DNA of 64,000 nt from positions 392,176,674-392,240,673 of the forward strand of contig CM062289.1 in NCBI GenBank assembly GCA_031216915.1. The letters run 5' to 3'. Positions 1 through 11,606 of this stretch are shown here, one piece after another (the stretch's first letter is position 1; every line of letters starts with the position of its first letter). The translations under genes were made by a program, and so were the position numbers. Below the pieces are notes generated by a model. It made no database searches and had not been told where the DNA came from. It saw only the letters and a list, made by a program, of their open reading frames with translations. This stretch comes from Pictodentalium vernedei (Eukaryota > Mollusca > Scaphopoda > Dentaliida > Dentaliidae).

Positions 1-1680
1 ACCGCAAGCAAGTGAGGCCCCTCTCTCTTACAGCAATATCTGGGCCCAGATGTTGTTGTACGTAACGTTCGTCAGTTGGAGCATACGTCCACTCCACCTG
101 CTCGGGACGCTCCGTTGCATAGACAGTCCAGAGAGACTAGTCTATCAGCTTCCTCATCCTCATGGCAGCACACATGACCGCACCTTGGCTACATGACCAC
201 TGATATCCAGCCAGTCACGTAGCCAAGGTGCGGTCGTGTGTGCATCGACCAGGTCACACCATCCGGTAGCCAGGGATACGGGGCCTTTACAGTCGGGACG
301 TTCGCATAAACGAAATATGCAGGATTCAACATCCCACGAGCTTCCAGCGGCTAAATCACGTAAAACCGCGGCTCCACAGATCTCTGTAACGGACTTGCTA
401 TCGCAGATAGCTCATCTCATCGCAGCATCCCAGCAGCCGTCAGAAACTTTTTCGGATCAGGAATTGGCTGAGGAAGCTGGGTCGGTTCGTTCCGCTGCAG
501 AGTCAGGAAGGGACGACCGAGATTATCAAGTGGTCCAGCCGGATGGCGAACGGGATTCAGAGGAGCTGGAATTTTCCGTTTCGGAGCAACAAAAGGTAGC
601 CGTAGATTTCATCCGGCAATACCTTCCTGATGTTGTTCCTCCGGACCAGAATGCTGCGTTGCCGAATAACAAACTGGTAGCGTCACTGGACACAGACTTT
701 TTTGGCTGGAATAGGGACACCGTCCCTGAGTTTCCGACCCAGTCCAGAAATGTCTCACAGACATTTGAACTTTTGAATGACGCTGTATTCAAACTTGCCT
801 CCAAGACGGGCAAGTCTGGTTTCTTAGCGGCCAATGCTCTACAGCTGCCTTTCATCAATTCAAGGAATAAATTTGAAACTGCAGGACAGGGCAATCCGAG
901 AGTCCCTCTGCATCTGGACGACCAGGCTGAAGACCTAGAATTGACTTTGCAGTCGTCTTTGTCTATTCCAGCCACTATGTTGGAAACGACAATCTCGTCT
1001 AACAGGATCAGCTTAGATGCATTATCATATGCAGATCACCTTACCAGAGCGTTATCATTACGTCTCAAAGGAAAAGAATTCCAGGATGTACAGACTTCCT
1101 TAAGAGTTCTTTCGAGGGCCATAGCATACTCTATGTATAACTCCGCCCTTTCAGTGGAAAAGCTGGAGTTAATTAGACGTGATGCTGCCCTGGCTGCATC
1201 CAATCGGGTGGATCGTAAGGTGAAAAACTTTCTTCGAGTCGCTCCGGTCTCCGGAGAGCTTCTCTTCGACGGCAAGCTTTCCTCAATCTATGATCAGATT
1301 ACTAAGAAAGCTTCAGACTCTCTGCTGTTCAAGTCTGCTTCTAAAAAGTCGGATTCAGCGGAAAAAAGTAAGGCAGGCACTTCTGGGGCGAGTACATTCC
1401 TATAGAGGTTCTTATAAGTCCTCTAGGTCTTACTCCAGAGACCGTCAAGGTAGCAACTCAGGGGCTGTAATACTGGCCCAGACAACCGGTCAGATGCCTC
1501 TAGGTCGACGGGGCGAGGTGCGGGTCGTGGAGGACGTGGTTTCTCCTCCCGCAAGCCTCGCAGGTCCAGGAAGTGATGGTGCAAACCTCTATCGTGTTCC
1601 AGTGGGTGGAAGGCTATCAAGTTTCTTAACCAATTGGTTGTCGATTACGGATGACCCTTGGGTTCGAGGGGTGATTCAGA
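1..1680 (+). pseudogene. Gag-like region of DIRS copy A
   Basis: This decayed Gag-like sequence is collinear with the second half of the Gag frame of copy B. Shared blocks include SRSHHPVARD, the DLLSQIAHLIAASQQP helix and FELLNDAVFKLASKTGK, and a Ser/Lys-rich tail. Its role in live relatives would be nucleic-acid packaging. The start lies outside the window. It is fossil sequence and broken. Confidence 0.8.
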
Positions 1681-3880
1681 AGGGCTAAAACTGTCCTTCA
1701 AAAGAAAACCTCCGTTAACTCAAAGTCCAAGATGGACTCATCTTCCGTCAAATCCTCAGAAGAGAGGTTCGCTTTTATTAGAAGTCCAATCTCTTCTGGA
1801 GAAGAATGCGATAGAGGTCGTAGAAAACCAGGAATCTCCAGGTTTCTACAGCCATCTGTTTCTGGTTCCGAAACCAGACGGCTCGTTTCGTCCAGTCATA
1901 GATCTGAGCTGGATAAACAAGCTGATCGTGGCTCCAAAATTTTATATGGAGACCATTCGATCAGTCAGAGTGAGCATTCGAGTGAACAATTATGCTGCGA
2001 GCATAGATCTCAAGGATGCGTACTTTCATGTCATGGTACATCCGGCGTTCAGAAAGTATCTTCGCTTTGCTGTCCTAGGAGTCGTTTATCAGTTCTGAGC
2101 AATGTGCTTCGGTCTGAATCTAGCACCCTGGGCCTTCACTGGAATAATGAACTCGGTAATGACTCATTTCCGAGCTCATTCGTCTGTGGTAATGTCGGCC
2201 TACCTGGACGACATTCTTCAGAGGTATGGCAACGAGTTAACGCTTCAGAACAATGTTCAGAAATCTGCTTCAACTGCTCCGACGTCTCGGTTTTATAGTA
2301 AACGAGAAGAAGTCGGATCTGGTGCCGTCCAAGTCATTCACCCACCTGGGAATGAGTTTCGAGACGCACAACAATCTCGTTCGTCTGCCGTTAACCAGAG
2401 CGAAATTAATCACTTGTTACGCTTGCTTTTGTCTTCACTCCAACATAGTTACAGCGAGAGAATTCATGCGACTGATAGGTTTGTGCGGAGCCGCCGCGGA
2501 TCTTATTCCGATGGGGCGGCTACGTACTCAGCCACTCCAAATCTTTCTGACTCAGAACTGGAGTGTGAAGATTCATTCGCTCGATACAAACATCGTCTTG
2601 TCCAATCAAGTGAAACAAGAGATTCAGACTTGGGCAGATATTCAGTGGTTAACTCAGGGAGTTCCACTGCAATTGCCGGATCCAAGTTTTACGATTATGA
2701 CGGATGCCAGTCAAACAGGTTGGGGTGCAACTTTGAGCCCAACAGATTTGAAGTGCCAGGGTCTTTGGGATCTGCAGTTCCTAAACAAGCACATAAACAT
2801 CAAAGAAATGACGTCAATTTGGCTTGCGCTATGTCATTGGATGAACATTATTCAGAATTCACATGTGCAAATTCTGTCTGACAATTCGACTGTTGTAGCG
2901 TATATTCGGAACCAGGGAGGCACTCATTCCATTCTGTTATTCAACTTAACAGAAAGAATCCTTCTGTTTGTCCTAGAGCATCAAGTTCTCCTATCGGTCC
3001 GCCATATTCCAGGTCGGCTGAATGTTTTGGCAGACTCCCTTTCTCGGAGGGGTCGCATGTTGCCGTCAGAATGGACTCTCAACAAACGAGTATTCAATCA
3101 GATTTGCTACCAATGGGAGAGTCCGATGATAGACTTATTTGCGACGCATCTCAACGATCAGTTGCAGACGTATGTGTCGCCGTGTCCAGATCCTTGAGCG
3201 TTTGCAGTAGACGCTCTCTCGATCTCTTGGGACGGAATGATAGGATACGCGTATCCTCCAGCACCATTGATTCAGCAGATATTACTCAAGATAAAGCAAT
3301 CTCATTGCAAAATTCTGTTGGTAGCATCTCTGTCACCCCAGAGACCATGGATAAATCTACTCAGGTGTCTGTTGTGTGACATGCCGCGGAAGCTTCCTCC
3401 ACGGAAGGATCTTCTTTCGCAGGGGAAATCGGCACACTGCATCACAACCCGCAAGGTCTCAACCTTCATGTATTTCCGTTGTGCGGACCTTCTTGCATGG
3501 CAAGCAATTTACAGGACGAGCAGTGAACGCAATTTCTAACTGTAGGAGGACCTCCTCTTCGCTAAATTATGCTGCTAAGTGGAAGGTTTTTTATCGGTGG
3601 TGTAGAGATCATTCTATTGATATTTATGATCTCTCCATTCCAGACATTGCTAATTTTCTAGTCTACCTGTTTGATGAGATCAAACTGCAGCCTGTTACCA
3701 TTAAGGGTTATAGGTCTATGCTATCTGATACCTTTATCTAAGTTAGTGAAAAACTTTTCGATAAATAGACCTAGAACCCTCAGATTAATTCCTAAGTGGA
3801 ATTTAGCTTGGGTTCTTCTTAAGCTAAAAGAAGTGCCATTTGAGCCTCGAAAAGCAAGGGGATACCTCCTCCGGAGTCAG
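1680..3880 (+). pseudogene. RT, RNase H and recombinase remnants of DIRS copy A
   Basis: Remnants of reverse transcriptase (FRPVIDLSWINK, SIDLKDAYFHVM, MCFGLNLAPWAF and YLDD blocks) are followed by RNase H (TDASQTGWG, SDNSTVVAYIRNQGG). After that come the methyltransferase-like segment (IDLFATHLN, GYAYPPAPLI) and a short recombinase-like stretch (WKVFYRWCRDHS). The order of parts is that of DIRS elements. It is broken in several places. Confidence 0.82.
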
Positions 3881-4304
3881 TAATTCTGAGTCGGTACCAG
3901 GATGGTTTTAAAGTGTAAAGCTAATGTTTAACTCATTCAAGTAATATTTTTAAAGTGTAGCTCGGTGTGAAGCATTTGTATATGTCACGTGTCATACGAG
4001 CGTTAATATACAATCCTCGCACACTTTTAATGAGTATAAAGAGTCTCATTCTCTGGACTTCCTTTATTTGTTGGCTTTCCTTTAATAAATTAGTATAATG
4101 GGTTATACTGGATGTTAATAGAGATCATTGATGTTATTGTGCTGAATTACGGAATGGTATTGTGTCTTTCTTTTTTGATACAAACAAGAAAGATACATGT
4201 AAAACCTGTTCTCCTCTTCTCCTTGAGGGGATAATACTGTTTACATGTAATTGAGCCTATTGGATTTTCCTTTATGTCCTAGGCCCTCCAGCCTTTTTTC
4301 TATT

Positions 4305-4392
4305 CAGCTAAGTCTGGGTCATTGGTACAGTATAAAAATGTTAAAAAATTTATAGTAATTTATATATTTTTTATACTTACCAATGACCCAGA
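4305..4392. repeat. DIRS internal complementary region, copy A
   Basis: This segment equals the reverse complement of the element's left end followed directly by the reverse complement of its right end, as expected for the complementary region used to join DIRS ends into a circle. The same segment appears in copies B and C. The left half ends in gtataaaaat and the right half starts gttaaaaaat. Confidence 0.8.
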
Positions 4393-4468
4393 TGGGGATG
4401 GCCCTCCCATGAGTTGGGAACTCATACCTCCCCGCTGATTACATAACGCTTACCAGGCACTGGTTGTA

Positions 4469-4696
4469 AGAATGACATTTGGCGCCAATTTTGAGACGTT
4501 CTTGACACTGTGCGTACTCAGTGGCTAAAAAGTATGGAGGACCACACAGGACATTGAAATTTTGGGTTTTGATGCAAATTTTGGGGATTTGGGGGCAAAA
4601 TTTGTGTTTGGCCCTAGAATTTAAGGAGTTAGTACCAGCTAAGTCTGGGTCATTGGTAAGTATAAAAAATATATAAATTACTATAAATTTTTTAAC
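4469..4696. repeat. Right inverted terminal repeat, DIRS copy A
   Basis: It matches the right ITR of copies B and C and, in reverse complement, their left ITRs. The end is placed after ttttttaac from the circle-junction sequence in the internal complementary region. Confidence 0.75.
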
Positions 4697-4954
4697 TTTC
4701 CACAGTTTTTCAGTAGAGCAAATTTTAACTTCATCACCTGTTGCCTTGTTAATTCCATTGAGTTGGATAAATTCAAATTCACAGTCATAAATATTAGTAT
4801 ATACTTGACAACAATATAAAAGTGCATTTCCAAAACAGTTTGCATAAATCCAATTAAAGTCTCCCCAATTAGCCATGTGCCAGATAAGTGGTTTGAGCAC
4901 AGCAGAAACTGCCACCTGTTCCCAGTAATGGAATAGCAGAGTGAAGTATTTCAA
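4697..4954 (-). CDS. Unrecognised coding-like fragment
   Basis: An open stretch on the minus strand encodes a peptide that looks like real protein rather than random translation. It begins LKYFTLLFHYWEQVAVSAVL, then contains WHMANWGDFNWIYANCFGNA, four cysteines and several tryptophans. A possible acceptor (tacatcag) lies just before it on the minus strand. The frame runs into the right end of DIRS copy A, which suggests that copy A landed in this sequence. I do not recognise the family. It could be an exon of an unknown gene or part of a transposase. The continuation should lie beyond the left end of copy A, outside the window. Confidence 0.35.
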
Positions 4955-4968
4955 GCTGATGTAATTGG

Positions 4969-5074
4969 GGTCGGACTAAAAGACGGCCGTGGACGAGCGT
5001 AGACGAGCGTAGAAAAGGTAAGGGGGTTATGGGGAAAGTGAAAGCACAAAAGGGTTGATAGCGATCTTATAAAT
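4969..5074 (+). repeat. Left terminal inverted repeat
   Basis: The repeat begins ggtcggactaaaagacggcc and contains an internal reiteration of acgagcgtag. Its reverse complement is at 10588-10692 with scattered differences. Confidence 0.6.
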
Positions 5075-5124
5075 CTATGTGTAAAATATTATAACGATAG
5101 GATATGCTTATTCCATATTATTAC

Positions 5125-5210
5125 GAAAAATGTTAATCCATGAGCAAAAATCTACGGCCGTCTTCTCGTTCAATACTAAAAGACGACCGTAGATCGAGCT
5201 GTTAATTAAG
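5125..5210 (+). repeat. Internal copy of the terminal motif
   Basis: This segment reads gttaatccatgagcaaaaat, then an inverted pair ctacggccgtctt / aaaagacgaccgtag, then gttaattaagtg. It is repeated at 6680-6770 with few changes. The paired arms resemble two element ends joined head to head. The interval 5211-6679 holds homopolymer runs (G at 5510-5527, C near 5680 and 6404-6420) and no recognisable gene. Confidence 0.5.
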
Positions 5211-6679
5211 TGAGTTAGAGAAGACAACATTAATCTCCTCACATCTTGATTACCATCTGCCGACATCTACGCATAAATTGGAACTTTGAACTTTATTTCA
5301 GCTCGTAAAAAAAAATATTACATATTGCCATTTTTATCATTATTTAACGAATTTCATGTTGTCGGGCTCGTAAAATTTATTGACTAATTGTTGAGTACAA
5401 TTAAATAAATTGGGAATGGTATTAATCTTCCGATTACGCAGCATTTGTATTGTCATAATAAATAAGGATGGTGGTGGTGATCACTGAGATTAAAAGTTAC
5501 ACATGAATGTGGGGGGGGGGGGGGGGGAAGGAGGGACAGGGGGGGGTGCTGCAATGTATTTTTCGCGAATCAAGGGAATTTGTTCAAGTATATCACGAAT
5601 CAAGATCAATCAACTGATGCATTCTCGAGGCAAGAGAATGAGTAAATGCACCCCTCAGCACTCCCAGCTACGGAGGAGGAAGCACCCCCCCCCCCCTCCA
5701 CCAATGGCGACCCATCCATTGGGAGGGGTCTGGAGTGGGTACAAGGATTCACAGTGGCAAATTCAGTTCCGTACACAACCACATAAATGTGCCGATGTCA
5801 ATGCGTTCTTATGTTAATTTACTCTTCGACAAACGCATCTGGAGGAAATAAAGCACTGGACACTAGATTTGCTGCTGCAACCTCAAACATGTGCTCCCAG
5901 CATAACTTACAAGCCACGAGGCACGTGCTGCATGAGGTAGGCCTATATGTCAAACTTTTGAATTTGAAGACAGACATGCTAATGCTTGTAACGGTCTCAC
6001 GAGGGACAGATTCTCAAACAGATCCTGCATAGGCAAGTGATTGGTGATTGTTTGATGTTTCATAAATATTCAAATCTTTAGAATTACAGCGACAAGTTGC
6101 CCAGGCCCCAAATGTCAGGTGTGGTGTCAGTGACTGTAACCAAATATCTGCATGCCGGTATTTTCACTCAATCTTCCTTATAAATGACTTACATATCAAA
6201 TGTGAGAGATTCCTCCATTACTCAATTTATCGTATAGAAACCAAAATCAGTTTGGATGGACGCTAGGACAGGTGAAGAAATGGACAAATTATTTACACAC
6301 ACATGATCGGTTTTCAAAACATGACAACAGCTCATATTGACTTCGGAGTCGTGTCTGTGCCTCATTTCCGAACGAACTATAAAGAATGTTCCACTGAACC
6401 TCCCCCCCCCCCCCCCCCCCAGCCCCCCCACTGAATATTTGTCCAAAGATTTAGGTAGTTTGGGAAATGCTTCAGGCAAAAATACCAGTGGTTGGAATTT
6501 TGTAGCCTTGTTGTGACAGAGGTTGTTCCCTGAATGTGGTATTACACTTCCGTGGAAATTCCACCCGCCGAGGTTAATTCCACAGCATTGGTCGTGTTAA
6601 GTGTTTAGTTCTCTTCTATGTCTAACCTCATTCATATTAAAGTAATGACTCACACTTTGCAAATTTTAACATTTTATAA

Positions 6680-6770
6680 CGAAAAATGTTAATCCATGAC
6701 CAAAAATCTACGGTCGCCTTCTCATACGATACTAAAAGACGGCCGTAGATCGAATTGTTAATTAAGTGGG
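6680..6770 (+). repeat. Second internal copy of the terminal motif
   Basis: Direct copy of 5125-5210, including the inverted pair around ctacggtcgcctt and aaaagacggccgtag. Confidence 0.5.
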
Positions 6771-7050
6771 ACAATCTGCAAGTGTGATAGAATTATCACC
6801 TTTACGATTGAAATCCCATTGATAATCATTATTTGACATCCCAGCTGGACCCCCAGGTTAGGTTTGTATTCACATTGCCTGGTTAATAGCCCATACGGTA
6901 ATATACAATCACCGCTCAAACTTGAAGTTATCTTATTAAACCACCTGGTATACTACAAAGGTTTGAATAAGGACGAAAGGGTTCCTAGATGTTCCTGTCT
7001 TGCTCAGAAATATTTTTATTTTCATAATAATCCACGTTGAATGTGCCAGT

Positions 7051-7268
7051 ATGTTCCTGTATTAGGTTGCCCAATTTGTTGAGTCTTATCCATCATCGGA
7101 AGCAAACTGCGTCACATTACTAAAATCACTTCGGATTTAAAAAAAAATGTTTCTCCTGTTTCTCGTGGTAAATATGCCAATTTGTTCCTGTCTTAGGTCG
7201 CCCAATTTTAGGGGTTTTACCAGCCATCGGAAGCAAATTGTGTCACATTGGTAAAATCACTTTGGATT
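7051..7268 (+). repeat. Two-copy direct duplication, ~131-bp spacing
   Basis: The segments 7051-7138 and 7182-7268 both read ttgttcctgt...ttaggt, gcccaattt, atcggaagcaaa and cacattactaaaatcactt with small changes. The rest of 6780-8530 shows only low-complexity patches (T-rich near 7320-7390, GA-rich at 7815-7862, C-run near 8272) and no gene I can support. Confidence 0.5.
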
Positions 7269-8533
7269 TTTCATAAACATTTTTCGTTTGTGGTTTCCAA
7301 TGTAATTTGTTCCAATGTGTCAATCACTTTTTTTTTCATTTATTTTATTTTTCATTTTTTTAAATATTTTTGGGTATTTTTTTTTTATATTCATCAGTTT
7401 ATTATACGCTGAACGATAGATTAGCGAAAAAATTGCGGAAAGATAGAAATTGTAATCCCCATTGAGAAGATATAGAAATTTTCACTTTCATGGTATCAAT
7501 CAAAATGGCGGCTTTCAAAGCATCACTTCAACACGTGTTCACCTTAGTTTAGTTTAAACAATATTTATTCATGAATTATAATATTATACATACAGGTAAA
7601 TGATAATTGCATAATGTTCATGGAGACTTGTAATACAGGTGTATGCATAAAGGCAGTTCAACATAGTTGATATACAAGTTTTATGGGTGGGATTCAGCAG
7701 TAAGCTATAAGCTTATGTTAAGCTGTCTCCCAAGAAAATCTGAAAAAAATTGCAGGTAGTTGCTTGCAGTATGTAAAATATTGTTTAAACATGAAATGGA
7801 GGTATACAAAAAGAGAGAAGAGAGAGGGGGGGGTGGAGAGAGAGAGAGTGGGGGATAGAGAGTTTCAACCAAACTGAGCTCAACGCACACCGACAAATGT
7901 GTGTTATTATACGCAACCTCAGAGAATGTGCTGCTAGCGGTGTCATTAAAGTGGACTCACCTGGGATCCACACCTGAGCGGCCATTAATGCGCATGCATC
8001 TAACATTTACAAACTATCAATCAAATTTAATCTATTAAAAGCCACAAAAATCTACATCTTGTTTATCCTAGACTTCCTAGATCAATGCACGCAAGGAAAC
8101 ACAGCCCAAACGCGGAGCCCGAACTGCCCACGACGGCTCTGTCGTAGCCTGGCGTCCTGTGGCACTAACGCTCAGAACGCAAAGTAAGGCTGCATTATTC
8201 ACACTTCAGATGCATGTAATATCCACAATATGAGAAACGTGCATAGCCGCGCCCACCGTCAGGACCGACAAGCCCCCCCCCCCCCAACAATGGGTGCAGG
8301 GGAGAGCAACACCTGCCACATCACAAGTGCCACTCCCCCACACCCACCGCCTGGAAGAGGGCAGCCCACCAGCCCCGACAACGGCCGTGGCCACACCCGA
8401 CTCCCAAACCATCGACACCAAAGACATATATTCCTTGCTGGAAAGTCATCACATCAGTCTCAAATGTTTGAATAACGAATATGTGAAATGAAGGTGATAA
8501 GTCATTCCCCAAAGAACTACAAATGCAAATAAC

Positions 8534-9645
8534 TCACTGGAAGCGCCCACTCAGTGTGATATAGTCCTGTACAATTCCGAACACAAGAGCATTATTAGAG
8601 TTGTCCAACCATTCAGACCCAAACAGAAGCATAGAGAGGTCAAATGTGAAAGGCAATGTATTGATAGTTGAGTCGTGTGCAGCGTCATGTATTGGACAAT
8701 ACAGGAGGAAATGTTCAGTTGTCTCTGGGTCACCACACTGGCACAGTGGGGATGATGATAGATGGTTGTCATAGAGGTGGGCATTGATACCGCTACAAGG
8801 CAAGCGTAGCCTACAATGATAGATTTGTGCAGCATGGAATTTAGCACCAGTGTAAATTATCAGTGGTCGTTGGTTTGCACTATTTAAGAACCTTCTAAAA
8901 TTTATGAGGGAGGAATTTTCCTTTACCGAGGTTGGTAATTTGTTCCACTGATTGGTAACATCCGGGCTAAATGAGGATTGGTATAAGTTAGTGTGACAGA
9001 AAGGAATACGGTGGTTAATTGCAGATCGGAGATTGTGACTTTGATTGATGGATGAACTGATAGGGGGGGGGGGGGGGGGGAACTTTGATAGAGATATATG
9101 GAGGTGTTAGCTCATGATACATCTTGAAGAACTGAGTAAGCTTGTGCTTATGGCGTCTTTCTTGCAGTGTATCCCATTGAACTTCAGTATAGAGGAGGCT
9201 TCTACTGGCGCTCACGGTGGCACCAGTAACTATTCTTGCTGCCGCTATCTGTATTTTCTCCAAGTCAGTTGCTTGCATTGCTGAGCATTTGTCCCAGACA
9301 CAGTCAGCATATTCTAATAGAGGTCTAATGAAAGCAAAATATATTCGTTCGAGGACTTTTCGTTCAAGAGTAAACTTGTGAGCTCTAAGCATATCGATAC
9401 GTGACCAAGCTTTAGAGCAAACGTGGTCGATATGGTCATTCCACGTACAATTTTTGTTCAATATTACACCTAAGTGCTTATGACTGGTAACCTCAGTAAT
9501 TCCTGTTCCTCTTAGATATAAGGGTGGATGTACAGGAACATTAATTTTACGGGATATTAGCATAGTTTCTGTTTTTTGAGCATTGAACTCAACCAGCCAT
9601 GTTTTGGCCTGTCTGCTGGTCCATTTACCACTGGATAGACACCTC
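8534..9645 (-). mobile_element. LINE (non-LTR retrotransposon) 3' fragment, RT C-terminus
   Basis: On the minus strand this encodes the end of a LINE reverse transcriptase. From about 9645 it reads KTWLVEFNAQKTETM and KHLGVILNKNCTWNDHI, followed by IRPLLEYADCVWDKC, LEKIQIAAARIVTGAT and LYTEVQWDTLQERRHKHKL. It ends with the cysteine-rich tail SPLCQCGDPETTEHFLLYCP. This order is typical of the thumb and C-terminal domain of CR1/Jockey-group elements. The N-terminal endonuclease and the catalytic YxDD palm are missing, so the copy is 5'-truncated, as is usual for LINEs. A run of about 18 G on the + strand (9063-9080) shifts the frame between PPPPPP and the following SHNLRSAINHRIPF segment. Confidence 0.8.
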
Positions 9646-9789
9646 TGATTTGGTGGCCGACAACCATATTGAAATGAAAGAAAAGAGCGCCGAAGGAGCT
9701 CAGGGATGATGCGGGGTTGAAAGCCCTTGCAACCCGAATAAATTTGCTTTATAGCTTTATTTGCTTATAATCCACGAGAGTCGGAAGCG

Positions 9790-10024
9790 AGAGCCAATAA
9801 TCCTATTAAGTTTGAGTGTGCGACTGGCAGTAGGGTAGTGGGTTGAGATCCCCCAGAACCTCGAACTGGAAGATGGCTCGGAATTTTGCATAACTACAAG
9901 AGTTCTGCTCCATGTTTGATTAGAGAAGTGGCCATATTTATCTGGTCTGCCTTCTGGGGGAACAGATGACAGGGTGATTGGGCAGGGGAAAAAAACAAGA
10001 ATAAAAAAAAAAAAAAAAAAAAAA
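9790..10024 (+). mobile_element. Possible tRNA-derived SINE with poly-A tail
   Basis: A pol III-like B box (GGTTGAGATCC at 9841-9851) follows an A-box-like stretch (gtgcgactggcagtaggg), and the unit ends in a long A-run at about 10000-10024. No cloverleaf can be drawn, so this is not a functional tRNA. The boundaries are guesses. Confidence 0.3.
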
Positions 10025-10280
10025 ACAAGCAATGAAACAACCACACATACACACACCCTCTCACAGACACACACCCAACAGCCCTTAAAAGGGCTGTTAA
10101 ATATTTATTCAAATGATTATTTATATCTCGTCCCAGCCAGGCAAGCCTGTTTCAATCCTTGCCTGGTATTTGGTGGTTTCCTGTGTATGTTAACAGAAAG
10201 GTAGGTTGTACCAATTCCTTCGCTTCGTCTACTATTTCCATGCATCTTCTTGGCATGATATTGAAACCCTCTGTAGCTTC

Positions 10281-10532
10281 TTAACTCTTTACCTAACCTG
10301 AAAAGCAGACGACACTTGCAAAAATAATTCTTGAATAACTAATTTTTTTCATTTTTTGTCTCAAAAACATAGGTTATGACCCCTCGTTGGAACGAGCTCG
10401 ACGAGCTCATTCCAACGAGGGGTCATAACCTATGTTTTTGAGACAAAAAATGAAAAAAATAATGAAAATTAATTGGCGATTTTTGAGAATAGCGCTGGCC
10501 GGTTTTGGCCGTTACGTTAGGTAAAGGGTTAA
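10281..10532. mobile_element. TTAA-flanked foldback MITE, family F1 (piggyBac-like)
   Basis: TTAA lies at both ends. The termini are CTCTTTACCTAAC on the left and GTTAGGTAAAGGG on the right. The centre is a near-perfect palindrome of roughly 57-bp arms (about 10343-10459) around a gagctcgacgagctc core. TTAA target sites and CCCTTT-type ends point to piggyBac-derived MITEs. Copies occur at 28371, 43924 and 56230. Confidence 0.7.
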
Positions 10533-10587
10533 AGCATTGCTCAGAAACAAGTTTGTTTTTTTAAACTTTGTCGGTATACAGTTTTTT

Positions 10588-10692
10588 ATAAGGTCACTAT
10601 CAACCCCTTTGTGCTTTCACTTTCCCAATAACCCCCTTACTTTTTCTACGGTCGTCTACGCTTGTCTACGGTCGTCTTTTAGTACGACCGGG
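10588..10692 (-). repeat. Right terminal inverted repeat
   Basis: Inverted partner of 4969-5074. On the + strand it ends gtcttttagtacgacc, followed by the flanking direct repeat TGTAATTGG. Confidence 0.6.
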
Positions 10693-11252
10693 TGTAATTG
10701 GGCGGAGCTTGTGGGTGTATCACATTACGACCATGTGGAGAGTTAAATGAATGTATCTAATGATAGAGGCTTATTGCTGATTACTCATACCAGATGTTAG
10801 AGGAACTCCCAAAGTAATAACCTGTTAACTGTAGGTAATTGATTTTACTATGAGAGAAATATTCACCCCATAATAGACAGAAATGGTAAAACCAACTATG
10901 TAAGGTTACACTCTCTTAGCAGGACTGATTTGGTAAGATGGAGAGATAAATGGTTAATATTCTGGTCATATATTATGAAAGTGACCACTTACAAGTCAGC
11001 AGATTAGACCAAATAAAAGAGCACATTTTTCTGTATTAAAGGACAACAAAACCCAAATATACAAAATTTCTTCAGATACCTGGTTTTAGCTAAAATCCAT
11101 CGAAAATACTGCCTTTTTTCATTATTGTTTTGTCTTTATTTGTCAATAAACTATTCTTTCCGCAAACAATCATGTTTGGCCATTTGAAAGATAGCATGAA
11201 AGTAATGACAGTTTCTCTTAAGTTACACCACTGCGAAAAAAACAGGGGGTGC

Positions 11253-11497
11253 TTAACTCTTAGAAGCCTGGAGTCGAGTTTTCTTGCCTGTGATGTAATA
11301 CAACAGGTAATCTGGCTGTGACGGTTCGGCTATCTTTGGGCGGGGAAGAATCAAACACTGAGCAGGTGCTTCCAGTCAAGTGTCGTCTGCCTGAATTGGC
11401 AGACGACACTTGACTAGAAGCACCTGCTTACTGTAAGTTTTTCACGGTATGTCATGTTCAATAAATTCATTCCGATTACCCGGCTTCTAAGAGTTAA
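11253..11497. mobile_element. TTAA-flanked foldback MITE, family F3
   Basis: The left end is TTAA-CTCTTAGAAGCC and the right end GGCTTCTAAGAG-TTAA. Near the middle, gcaggtgcttcc...gtcgtctgcc pairs with ggcagacgac...gaagcacctgc across a 6-base loop, giving arms of about 29 bp. No coding potential. It ends 110 bp before a GNS exon. The interval 10713-11252 shows nothing recognisable. Confidence 0.6.
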
Positions 11498-11606
11498 TTA
11501 AGTTCCAGGTGTATAGATAGAATGTAATATTGATGAATACAATAATTTATGAGATCAGTGATGTCTGGAGGTTAATAATGCAAAATAATTCTTTTTAATT
11601 TTTCAG

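Larger units (their letters stand above)
1..4696 (+). mobile_element. DIRS-type retrotransposon, copy A (right part, broken)
   Basis: This is a tyrosine-recombinase retrotransposon of the DIRS order. It belongs to the same family as copies B and C, and its left part lies outside the window. Visible parts are Gag-like sequence (about 1-1680), an RT/RNase H/methyltransferase-like region (about 1680-3530), a short recombinase-like part (about 3540-3880), the internal complementary region (4305-4392) and the right inverted terminal repeat (4469-4696). The RT shows YLDD and the RNase H shows MTDASQTGWG. It is broken, with many breaks. By eye it is clearly more divergent than B and C, so it is an older insertion. 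Its right end abuts a coding-like minus-strand ORF. Confidence 0.9.
4969..10692. mobile_element. Putative 5.7-kb DNA element with long TIRs (Mutator-like)
   Basis: The first ~105 bp (4969-5074, starting ggtcggactaaaagacggcc) recur as an inverted copy at about 10588-10692. Both ends are flanked by the direct repeat TGTAATTGG (4960-4968 and 10693-10701). Long TIRs plus a 9-bp duplication are typical of Mutator-like elements, but no transposase was seen, so that label is an inference. The interior holds two short copies of the terminal motif (5125-5210 and 6680-6770), a LINE 3' fragment, a possible SINE and a TTAA foldback element. The alternative is two independent copies in opposite orientation. 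Confidence 0.5.

Noticed and set aside
8206-8512. Opposing ORFs in a GC-richer patch
   Set aside because: They overlap on both strands, are rich in Pro/Gly from C-runs and have no recognisable domain.
9790-9860. tRNA gene
   Set aside because: Only A- and B-box-like motifs; no acceptor stem or anticodon arm can be formed.
1-11606. Search for the GNS exon preceding 11607
   Set aside because: No open stretch ending in a DNGYHxG-like motif with a phase-1 donor was found by eye; it may lie upstream of the window.
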